Shown in pieces: positions 39,025-49,748 of a DNA stretch of 64,000 bases. Under the pieces are notes generated by a model that ran no database searches, was not told the DNA's origin, and saw only the letters and a list, made by a program, of their open reading frames with translations. The position numbers and the translations under genes were made by a program. Origin of the DNA: Gymnorhina tibicen (taxonomy: Eukaryota > Chordata > Aves > Passeriformes > Artamidae); assembly GCA_013399875.1 (NCBI GenBank), contig VXAZ01006908.1, positions 744,001 through 808,000 on the forward strand. The letters are read 5' to 3'. The number at the start of each line of letters is the position of its first letter. Position 1 is the stretch's first letter.

Positions 39025-42000
39025 TATATATATTTAATATATTCTGCTGGGAGAAAAAATATACAGAGGAAAGTGCAATTCATAACAATTTATCAAAAAT
39101 AAGGCAAGAAATACAACATTAGAGGTATACACCGGATTTGATGAGGCTAGTGTAAAACACGAATAAGGATACAGTCCTTCTCTTCGACTGAGAGAACTTT
39201 TGCCTTCAGCAATATGTGAGTTTATTGTATTTAATTCAGTTCATATTATACTGTCTAAAAAATTTCCAGATGGTTTTCTTTTCTTGAACATTAATGTCAG
39301 CATTATACACACAATGAGCAAATATGCATTTACATCAACATTGCTATTACAAACCATGTCAACAACAGTCTCATGTCTTGGGCGTAAATATGCCATCTGC
39401 TGTTCAGCTTTGTGTTTAACAGTGCTCTAACTTCACAGAGCAGTTACAAAACTGCCATCACAGAACTCCTTCTCCTATTTTTTTTATTTACTTTTTAAAT
39501 TTTTTTTTTTACTTTTATTAAATGAAATCTCAGAAAATTTGCTGTTCACAGCAGTGTAAGTTGTGGAAGATTTGCATTAAGCATTCACTTGAAAGCCTCT
39601 GCTTTCCATTTCTGTGCATCCTCACAAGGCAGATGAGTCCCAATTATTGCCTGATCCTGTAATTATTTGAAGCCTATGTTTCTGTCTGCAAAGTCCCCAC
39701 ATAGCCTCATTTTTTTTTCTGTTGTATATATTCAGAAAAAGTCCTCAGAATACCTTTAGGAGGTGAAAACTCATTGCAGCCCAGCCTTCAGCTATCCACC
39801 CTAATGTTCCCAGCTTGCCATAAAGCACATTAATTCATGGAAAGGAATATTCTAGTGGGCTAGAGGGCTTCTACACCTCCCACATCCGCAAGGACTGGGG
39901 AGTTGCTCCACAGCCATCTATACCAAACCAGCCATACATTGCCAGAGATTTGGTGTGGCTGAGCACTAGAAGCACACAAATTACACATGGACACAGAAAC
40001 AAGTGTGCATCGCACTCACCCAAATGCACATAGAGGCCTTCATAATAGTATCTAACTGAATAATTAACAAATTCTCAGTCTACACACATGCTTCAGGAGA
40101 AGGGTTATAACCTGGGATTTCCTTTTCCCAGTGCTGTAATAATTCAAGTGCCTAAGTACAGGAACAGGACAGCGTGAGAAGAGAGGTCGTCCTACCAGGA
40201 GCACTTATCTCACTTCCAAACTAACCAAGAATAACAAGGGGAAACTTAATGATGACAGACAGGGGTATGAATTTTTGATATTTTGCACATTTTGATGACA
40301 AATATTTGCAGTGTAAGCCTGAGCTGGAAAAAAATCTTACGTACCTCTTATCCTTTGGCCATGCTCTGGATTAGCTGGATCCAAGCCAATTCACTCAGTA
40401 GTGATTGCATGTTTGCATATGTCTTTGTGTGTGTGTGCATGCCAATGTGTGCAGATATACATGTATCTATTCTTCCTGGCACAATGTACAAGATCTAGGA
40501 CTGCTGTTTATTGTCCTGGAAGCAGACAAAGTAGACCTGGCTAGTTTTCATCCATCTGTGTTCTAATTTGTACACATCAGTATAACTGTAACCTGCATAT
40601 GAAAGCCCCAAAATTTAGAAATTAAAAAGTTCAGCCTTGGCCCTTAAGATGCTCAAACATTTTAGGGAATCAGTGCTAAACACTTGCATTTACACTGCTA
40701 ATTGAAAGAATGCATGGGCCTTTGGAGATCCTTCTAGATGGTTTCTTTTTCCTTTTATTTCACTTTAATTTTTGGTAGGTATCACCAGAGGCTAGCCTTA
40801 ATTTTAAAGCTGCCTTAAAAGCAAATATTCTTCCTGTAGAAACCTGCCTCCTTACTGAAGCTCTTTCTGAGCTGTTATCTTAATTTGGTTAGGGTTCTCT
40901 TCTAAAGTTCTGTTTTCCCAGGCTGACTTCTCACTTTATTTTATTTTTTATTTTAGCAGAGACACCAGGCTGTATTTGCAAGCATTGTGCTTTTTAATCC
41001 CCTCTGATGTCACTTCGTGTTAGTAAGTTTTAGGTAATATAACTCCCTAATACTAATCCCTGAGCATTCATTCCTTCAGCTTTCTATGTATGTAAGTTTT
41101 TTAAGCCCTACCTTCCTGCCTGGTTTATACACATGCTTGGAAAATAAAAGGAGAAAAAAAAAAAAGGCTTTTCAGTTTTCTTTAACTGGCCTTTGCATTA
41201 ATGCTGCTAAATTTTCTTATCAGTACTTTTTCCCATCACGACATGCAGATCTTACCAACTCAGTCTGCAGGAACATGTCAGTTTTATTGGTATGTTTGAC
41301 AGAGACCAGGCTGGTTTCCAACTGAAATCCATTTGTTTTCCCTCCAGCATGCTTGCTTACCTCCCCAGGCTCACACTCTGTGTGGCTTCCTCCAAAGAGG
41401 TATTTCCCTGCCTGTTTCAGTACGTATTGTGTATTGCCTTTCAAAATTGGCAGCAGAGTTTCCTATCTTTTCCAATTTACCCTAATGAGGGTGGACTTTT
41501 CTTCCCATTTTCCTGTCAAATTCTTCAGGAGAGGAAACTACTCCTTACCTTTAAAGCAATTTCCAACTAAATGCAGGAAGGAATGTGTGAAGCTGATGCG
41601 ATCTTGGATAGCCAGAGCTTAGAGGGAAACACCTCACTTGTCCATAGAACAAAACCTCTGGATGTGCTTCCCTGTTAAATATTTAAATATGGTCTTTGCA
41701 TTCCCATATTCCTCTGAATGGTTATTTCAGAGACTTAAGAAAAGTTTGTGAATTCCTTTCTTGGACTGGACATGGTGAGGCAGGGGTGTTTGAACAGGCT
41801 GCTGCACAGAGTGATCCAAGGCACTCCTCAGCACTGCTGACAGACAAGGTCTCCAATGCTCTTTCTTCTCTACTGGGTTTTCTTGCTTATTTTCTTGTTT
41901 GTCTTGTTTGTTTGTCTGGTACTTTATTATTCTATTTTAATGCTGACAGGAAGAAAATAAACAGGGAAGAGTAGGGATGGTGGAAGTGTTGTGTTTGAGC

Positions 42001-42850
42001 TGTGTTCTGGGTAAGATTTATGGTCTGCTAAGGACAGCTTTTTGTAAAGTTCTCTTCAATCCTCTCTTGGCAGTTTTTTCGGCCTCCTTTGCTGTCTGAA
42101 GACACTTCACTTTCTCTGTTTGGAGAGTGCTTTGCTCATTATCTTCTCTGTAAGGGTGGAAGTGATGAAGTCATTTTATGTCTCTCCCCCCTTTCCCCCG
42201 CCCCACGCCGCTATCTGTGTCCCTCAGTGCCGATTCAGCAACTGCACGGAGCGCTCACTGCAGGACATTTTCCTTCTGCATAATCCTGACTGAGGGGATA
42301 CTTGAGCAAACTTGTGTTGGAGAACAAAATACAGCAAAGACATGGAGTAGAGTGGCATTTCTACATTTGCCTCACTCTTTCCAGAGACTATGTCTGACAA
42401 CTGCAGTGTGTGAGAGTAGGCAAAGAAAACTCATTCTGGGAAAGAGAAGAATTGTTAGAGAAAACTATTGCTCATACAGAAGGCTTTTGATTGCTCTTCA
42501 AGATGGGCTACTGCCTGCACATGAATAGTGAATAGATGCCTGGCCTGAAATGGAGACATTCTGCAGAGACAAATGTAAAGGTTAGGGGCTACCGTCTGGG
42601 AATTTTAGGTGTGAGAAAGCAGCACAATAATTTTGGGTCCCAATCCATAGGAGTGGCCACTGAGGAGCTTAGGAACCACATATCTTCTGACCGCAACTCA
42701 TGAGCCATATTGTTCTCAGGTCTCTTTCTTTGAAAGACAAATCTAAGAGGAGAAATTCAACTGTGAGGGAAAAATTTCAGCAAGCTCTGCTGAAAAGACT
42801 CAGCAGCACACCACTGACTTCCCTGAGATCAGCCCTTTGCACATGGAGCT

Positions 42851-42872
42851 GGTTTGGTTTGGTTTGGTTTTT
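42851..42872. repeat. (GGTTT)n microsatellite
   Basis: Four tandem GGTTT units. Low-complexity only. Confidence 0.85.
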
Positions 42873-44639
42873 CTGTTTGCTATGGGCAAACTGAAAAAGT
42901 GGCCTGAGCCAGTTTATGTCTGTATCTGAATTTAGCCAGTCTTTTGAATCCAGCTCAGAAGATGAAGATCAAGGGAAGAAAAGCTTTTCAAAAACCATTC
43001 TTTTTAGGCTACATCTTTCCTATCGTTTTCCCAATTTCACACATTCATTAAAAGAAGAAATGTACTCATGCAGAAAACAAACCAAGCCCTCCAATTGAGA
43101 ACATATAGCAATTTCATTCAAAAATGCTTCTTTTAAGGCACAGAGTCTATAAAAAACACACAAAGAGAACACTGTACTCTGTGGTCATTTGTTAGTAAAG
43201 CTGACAGGAAATCAAAACTGAAAGGATTCTTCTGTAACTGCCAACTTGCTGTAATGGAAGCCAGGGGAAATATATTTATCTGTTTACTTGACTAAGAAGA
43301 AAGAAACCAAAACATATTTTCCTCCAATAGTAAAAGGAGATTAGACTGTTACTAGTCACTTGTGTGCTAGACTTCCCTCCAGGCCTTTCCTAAGGTTTTG
43401 TCTCACATTCAAAACAAATAAAATATGAACTCTGAGGAAAAGAAAACATTTCACAGATTATAGAAAGTAAAAAGATATTTATGTACCTAACATTTCACCT
43501 TATAGCCTAAAGGATATTGCCCAAAACTACACATTATTGAGAACCATAATTTTGTAGAATTTTTTTGGAAACAGAGATTTCATGCCTGTCATGTACAAAA
43601 TTGCATCTGCAAAGGAGGACAGGCCATTTAGAGTATGACTCACTAGTCTTGGTTTTCCCTCCAAAATTAATTTTTATTGCATTGCAATAAATAACGTGAA
43701 ATAGAATGGATCTGATTCTGTCACCTTTCTTAAGACTTGATGACCTTAAAAGTCTTCTTCTCTCAAAACAATTCTGGACTTCTTGTAATGGATGATAGCT
43801 CAATTGAATCATAGAATGTGGGCTACTACCATTCTGACACTAAATGTGGTCTCTACAGTTAGATCTCTGCAAGAAACAGTTTCCTGATAATGTGAAGAAT
43901 AAAAATAACATTAAATATTCCAAGGTCAGGCTCAGCAGTTGATTTTGTCATTGTTATACGGCTCTGATGATGCAGAGCTGCCATAAATGTCTTCAATTAA
44001 TGTATTTACAGAACTTTTCCACTGCCATGTAGCAGTCAAAACCAGATGGCAAATTTTGTCAAAGATATTTCATTTGATTAATTCTTCTGTCTGGGCAGAT
44101 GCAGTGCAGTCTGTCAAACCATGAAGATAAATAAAAAATTAAGATGTTTTTCCTAGAGACTGCTAGTTGGGTAAAGCTTTGATAGCTGTAAGAGGGCAAG
44201 AATCAAATGGATTTTTTTCCTAACCATGGATATTTATCCTAACAGGGTATCTTTGATGTGAATCTTAACATAACTCTTTTTAGGGTAGTTGCACGAGGGA
44301 AAGCAGTCAGTTTATAGTATGCAAGATAGTTCCACCAGATAAATAACACATTAGGTTTTGCCCAAGTGTAAAAACCCACAGCAGGAACCATCATATTTGT
44401 AGCAAGAGACAAATCTGCACATGTTACCACCACATATCACATCCACATGTTTTGCTGTGGTTTTGTAGGCTTTTCAAATTCTGTCATAATGTTCAAAGTG
44501 CTGAGAAAGAATCTCTTGCATAGACATTATTCCTAAGCACTGAATATACCTATAGAAAATCAGTGAGAATAAGTGGACTGTAACTTATGATTTATTTAGC
44601 ACCGCAATATGAACATGAATAGATTATATGGTAACAGAG

Positions 44640-44720
44640 CACTTAGGTCCTCATTTGGGACCATAATTAAATATATGCTTAACTTCAAGCATAAACTTAA
44701 GACCCATTGACAAGTGACCA
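44640..44720 (+). repeat. Old palindromic amniote repeat, copy 4
   Basis: TAGGTCCTCATTTGG, then ATATGCTTAACTTCAAGCAT, AAACTTAAGACCCATTGACA. This follows the known order ATGCTTAACTTTAAGCACAT / AGTCCCATTGACTTCAATGG of a widespread sauropsid repeat. Diverged, and the second half of the palindrome is lost. Confidence 0.5.
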
Positions 44721-45940
44721 CCTTTGAAGATGCAAATAATCCAGTGAATTTATGAAACATTGTGACTTTGGTTGAATGTGTGCAAGGACTCCAGTAAAGG
44801 AACAGGACTTGTTTATACAGTGCCTAAGACAGGAACACCATAAACATAAAAAGGTTTCCAAAACTGACACTGAAAATGTTAATGGTTCCCTTTAATTCCT
44901 CTTTTCAAAATAGAACTTAAAATGACATTCAAAGGCTCAATAATGGCAACTATATGGAAGAGAACACATTGAAATTTACTTCTGATTTAACCATAATTTG
45001 TGTGATTCCTGTGAAAATAGATGTGGTGCCATGGTTTAGTCTTCAGAGTCTTATTAGATGCCGTATTACATGTCTTTGTGCAGTTGAAAGGTAATGCAGG
45101 GAACATTTTAATATGGTTGCATTTTAATGGCATTCCATCCAATTACTTCAGAATCTGTGGAGAGCACCTATAACGGGCCTGTGCTCTGGAGCTGAATTTG
45201 GATTTCATATCTCTGCAGCATCTGTATTACTCATCTAGACACATCTCTTAAGATTCAGAATTACAAATGACTGATTGTATACCAGGCCTGACATGTATGT
45301 GATTGAATATAGAGATGTATTTATACATGACGATAACTGTATCTGATACATGCTTCATCTAAGATCAGAATGAAGCCCAAAACATTCACAAGTGGCAGGG
45401 TCAACACCTCCTTATGATTACATTAGAGAATACACTGCATCTGTATATATGCAAAAGCATCGCATCTTCACTTTCCAAATTTTTTTCCATAAATTTAACT
45501 CAGGTCCATCCTCTGAAGGAATTCTGAAGATTAAGAAAGACACAAAAATATTCTTGAAAATTGTACTACAAATAGTTAAGCCACATGAATTATTTGGTCA
45601 AGCCAACTGAATTTTGTTCAAGAAGTTATGCTAAGTAATTTAGCAAAGCTCAATTCCACGTTTCTACAAACCAGGCAATTGCTTTGAGATTAGCATGGAA
45701 TATTTGTGGATTACAACCAAATGCTAATGACAAGTGAGGATTCACATGGAAGAATAGGGCATGCTTCTCTCTAGAGGAGGAATAGGTTCTGAAACAGTTC
45801 TTTGCAATCAATATATGCATCGATTTTATTATCATTAAATTTTATTCCTTTTAATGAATAAACTAGAATTTATTTGAGTTGTATTCATTTTTTGTCTCTG
45901 TCTCTGACTTTTCAAGAGTTACTTTATCTTTGAACGTCTG

Positions 45941-46250
45941 TTGAGACCCTGAGTGCACTCAGGGGCCCAAATATCCCTGCCTGTCCCTGGCACTGTCCCC
46001 ATCCTGCTCACAGCTCAGGACCCCACTCCAATCAACGAAACTGTCAGCTCTTGTCCCAGGGAGGTTGTAGGATTCTTTCTCCACCTGTGATGGCTCATCC
46101 CAGCATCAGCCTATCCTCATTCCCACAGAGGTTCCTGAAAACCAGGGCTGGGGCTGCCCCATCTGCTCCACTGCCTGCCCTGCCCTGCCCTGGCTGCCCT
46201 GACACCCCTGGCCCCTCGCCCAGGGAGCCACCAGCCCTCCCAGCACCATG
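45941..46250. other. GC-rich island in AT-rich intergenic DNA
   Basis: Sharp compositional change. It starts with a perfect 18-bp palindrome (45947-45964: CCCTGAGTG/CACTCAGGG), and the 3' part is built of CTGCC/CTGCCCTG words (46167-46202). CpG is sparse, so it is not a typical CpG-island promoter. A 66-codon Pro-rich frame on the + strand reflects composition. It could be a retroelement remnant or a minisatellite-like insertion; I cannot decide. Confidence 0.5.
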
Positions 46251-46745
46251 ATAACATTAATTCTTTATTTTTAAATAATTATACTACCTTTTCTTTCCCC
46301 CACATTTCTTATTACCAAAGAAAGAAAAAAGCTTCTGATGTTCCTTTCTGCTGTGGTCAAAGTTTTGTGTCTGTGAAGAGGAGTGTCAACCTGAATTACT
46401 TTGTTTGGTATGAAAGATCCTCCACATCTTTCCCCCATTTAGTAACAAAAAAAAAAAATTCAATTTTTTTCAACTGATGAGTTTTAACTTCCAAAGGACA
46501 GACTTTGTTTCAAAATGGAAATCAGAGGCTGCTCATTAGAAAGTGTCGGGGAGAAAATGTTGCTTGTAGATAGAAGGTTTCATTTTAGAAATGCTCTCCT
46601 TTTACAGTTACATTTAATATTAATTCAGACACAATTTAAACTGATTCTAATAAAAGCACTTCCTTTTTTGGTTTCATGACCCATAGGTAGGGGTTAAGAT
46701 GTTCAGTATAAATTCTCATCAGGCCAAACAAAGACACTGGACACG
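46251..46745. other. Intergenic, AT-rich
   Basis: Return to AT-rich sequence with A-runs (46,446-46,459). Nothing recognised. Confidence 0.6.
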
Positions 46746-46939
46746 TGTCAGGGAACATTTATGTTTCATTATATAGCTGCCATAACCCCAGGAACCAGCC
46801 CACTATTTAGACCCAAAAGAGGTTGGTTTACAAGCCCTTAAATTCTTACAATACATTTCCACAAGAGTGGAGGTGAACAAGCCCTTAATTAAGTACACTT
46901 CAGTAAGTTCTCATCCCCCACAATAAACTCCTCAAAAGC

Positions 46940-47000
46940 TGCTGGCTCACAAGCCACAACACACCAATATTCAAGGGTGCTGGCTAACAAGCCACAACAC
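46940..47000. repeat. 23-bp direct repeat, period 38
   Basis: Two 23-bp copies with a single C/A mismatch, each containing ACAAGCCACAACAC, 38 bp apart. Shorter CAAGCCCTTAA repeats occur just upstream (46,831 and 46,878 area), as is common within LTR U3 regions. Confidence 0.85.
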
Positions 47001-47171
47001 CCTGCCACAGTGTCCCCACTCCCACAATAAAGTCCACTTTGGAATGTGGGGTAGCATATGGTAGCTGCATTTTGCCCAGGGAAAGCAAGGGAAGAAAACA
47101 AAGAATATAACCAGTCCTTAGGTCCTGCATTGGCTGCACAGTGTGGATGGTAGGGAGTTGGGGTTGCAAGA

Positions 47172-47240
47172 ACAAAGAAAGAGAAAGAGAGGAAAAAAGA
47201 GAGAAAGAGAGCCAGAAAAAAGAGAGAGAAAAAGAGAGTG
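47172..47240. repeat. GA-rich low-complexity tract
   Basis: Long run of GAAA, GAGA and AAGAG words inside the candidate LTR; pyrimidine-rich on the opposite strand. Confidence 0.85.
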
Positions 47241-49614
47241 AAGGGGCCCAATTTGCTCCCTTTTATTATTAACCTGGTGCTCACCTCCTTTGTAAATTAG
47301 ACTTTTCATGCATTTTGTTCCTGCGTTCACAGCCAGCCCTTCTCCAGGGAGGTGGGTGGAAGTGGACAGAGCCCCTGTCTACAGGAGGAGCAGGAAGTTG
47401 GACCAGAACAGCACTGCCCCACCTCTACAGGACCCTCTCCTCTGATCACACCCTTCCTGTAGCAACACTCAAATGTTTGAGACAAAACATGCTTAGGTCT
47501 GGTCCTTTACAGTTGAACATCGGTGTTGAGCTCAGTGACACAATTTGGTTGCATCTCTATTATGATTAATGTTTCAAAATGCTCTTCAAGATGCTGGTGC
47601 TCTCTCCTGAGTCCTCATGAGATAGAAAGGAAATTGGCAGGTATTTCCCTTCATTTTGCTACAAAAGACAAAGGTGATTCCATGCTTCTCAGATTTGTAA
47701 GTTTTTCCTGGTTACTAGGTAGTTATTCCTAGCTACTTACATCAAAAATTTTGAATAGAACATGAGAAACAAGAGAAAAATGGTGCAGTTTTCAAAGGCA
47801 GCAGATGTGAACATAAGGACCCCTAAATCCCTTGCATGTGTAAAAACACAACAAGCTTTGGCTCTGTGGTTTTTTTATTCCCTGAAGAAAATTTTACAAA
47901 TTTGGGACTTATTGATTAGGTGTGACTTTTTGCATTTAACTGTAATAAACTGTATATCAGAGTTGCTGATAAAAACATACATGTATAATAAAAAAAACCT
48001 ACCTTTCCTCCAACTTAGAGCTTATCAGGTATGAAGAAAATAATTTTAAGCATCTTTAAGAGAAAACCAAATATACTATCACTGCTTTGTTTTATTTTTA
48101 TTTTATTCTTTCACTTTGAAAGTGAATACAACCCCATCTATTTGATATTAATTTGATATTGATGTTAAAAACTATGATAGATATTTCCAGATCCTGTAGG
48201 ATTTTAATTTCATATCAGGATATTTTTACACATTGATTTTAATAATATTTTCCTTATTGTTGAAGTAATTAAAAATGATAGTAGCTATATCCACCCCAAG
48301 ACGAAATACACACATTTTTTACAGCCATTATGTACAAAACTTTGGTACATGAAGTAATATATCCAAGCTGAATCGAAAGCGTAAGGGAAACTTTAAAGAG
48401 GTAGAATACAACCAACACTGAAAGTTGGCAAAGACGTTACACAGTTTAACACAAGCTGTTCCTCTCTAATATCATAGTGACAGTTTCATATAAATGACAT
48501 TTCGTGAGTAATAAAATGACAAATACATCATTAAAATTAGAGACAGATTGCTAAATGGATTAGACTGCAAGTATCTTGGGTTTTTTCCTTATTCTTCCAC
48601 ATGCATATTTCATCTCGCTGAAAAACTATATGCCAATGTTGTTCATATTGCCAGATCTTAAAATGAGTTTTTAAATTCATTCAGTTCTACCATGAAACAA
48701 CTCTTTGAAGAGAGGAAATTCAGCATTGATTTTTTTAGTATCTTTGAACAAACCACTCCCAAAATCTTGGATGTATGAAGTGCCAGGCACACATAGGGCC
48801 TTGTACATGTATCAAGTAACTGCAGAACAATGAAAGGGCCACTTATTTTACATTATTTTTCAACAATAAAATCGAGTTTAGGGCTCAGATTAGAGTATCA
48901 AAGCTTGTTATAAAGCTTGGCCTCAATGTATATAAATAATTAACATGTTTGGGGTCTAGGACAGGAACCAGTCAAACCACAATCACACAGGCAAATAGTA
49001 TACAAGATAAAAGGAAAAAAAACAAATAAAATAGACTTCTTTCATAAGGAGACTAAGAGGCTGGAAAAATATATATTTTTAAAAAATTAGAAAGCTATCT
49101 AGGACATCTAACTTAGAGGTAGGCAGAGACGCAGAGTTTTATAACAGGCTGTCAGAAACCTATGGTAAAAAATACAATTTTCTTTGGGTTTTGGGGTCAT
49201 TAAGGTTATTTACTGCAATATTCATTACAGAATAACTTAGGAGCAGTTTCCTAGTCTTAATTAAGTCTTTCAGGTGTCTACTGATTTTAGGGTCTATTTT
49301 CGTATGTCCTTGCATTGTAGACTTGAGCTATATCAAGTGTGGCTATAGTATGTCTGTAGCCCATGAAATTACAATAAACAAGATGATGTTCTGTTAATAG
49401 AGGAAATAAAGAAGTTTGATTTCCTACGGATGTGTCTCCTTTAAATATCTTTCTCTGTAGTAACACCAAATCTGCCTCCCTGAACACTACGGAGCAGTTA
49501 TGAGAGCGGTCCAGAGCTCTGCGTATGCTGAAACATAATTTTTTTGAGACTCCTACCCTTTATTAAAGTGAATTTGATCAGAGGATTCAAAAGTTGTTAG
49601 AAAAAGACAGACCA

Positions 49615-49748
49615 GCAGATACCTGGACAGTGAGGGTTGCCCACAAGCCAGCAATGCACCATCACAGCAAACTAGGCCAGCAGCTTCCCATGTTGGAAGG
49701 ACAAACATATTTCTTGGAATATCTGACCTAGGAGGAGACATTGAGGGA
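49615..49748 (+). repeat. CR1 LINE internal fragment
   Basis: AGATACCTGGACAGTGAGGG, then CACAAGCCAGCAATGCACC, CAGCAAACTAGGCCAGCAGC, TTCCCATGTTGG and CTAGGAGGAGACATTGAGG. The order parallels the CR1 segment whose translation I recall as the CALVAKKANGIL region (ATGAGCCAGCAGTGTGCCC, GCCAAGAAGGCCAACAGCAT, CTAGGGAGGTGAT). Heavily diverged; assigned by eye. Confidence 0.45.

Larger units (their letters stand above)
36861..45940. other. Intergenic DNA downstream of HGF
   Basis: No coding exon recognised. Open frames up to about 115 codons occur, mainly + strand at 41.1-42.5 kb, but they overlap in different frames and show no known motif. Contents: a 19-bp tandem duplication, an old repeat at 38.4 kb, an AAC microsatellite, an inverted repeat at 39.0 kb, a GGTTT repeat at 42.85 kb and an old repeat at 44.6 kb. 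Confidence 0.6.
46746..47464. mobile_element. Candidate solo LTR of an endogenous retrovirus
   Basis: About 720 bp starting TGTCAGGGAACA and ending CCTGTAGCA, giving TG...CA termini with loosely matching inverted ends (TGTCAGG against TGCTACAGG). The flanks (ACACG on the left, ACACT on the right) could be an imperfect 5-bp target duplication. Inside are two AATAAA (46922, 47025), a TATA-like element on the opposite strand (near 47,265), an imperfect 23-bp direct repeat (46940-46962 / 46978-47000) and a GA-rich tract. No gag, pol or env coding is present. Orientation is unresolved and the call is tentative. Confidence 0.33.

Noticed and set aside
41086..42528. Cluster of + strand frames of 60-116 codons
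   Set aside because: They overlap in different frames, lack motifs and show no consistent splice structure. Probably a slightly less AT-rich stretch.
43800..43820. AATCATAGAAT, like the reverse of the CR1 tail repeat
   Set aside because: Only one and a half units, and the adjoining sequence does not continue as CR1.
46051..46251. Pro/Ala-rich 66-codon frame in the GC island
   Set aside because: Codon content follows the CTGCC repeat composition. There is no homology and no splice context.
46889..47284. 131-codon minus-strand open frame with Phe/Leu/Ser runs
   Set aside because: The hydrophobic runs are the translation of the complement of the GA tract inside the candidate LTR, not a membrane protein.
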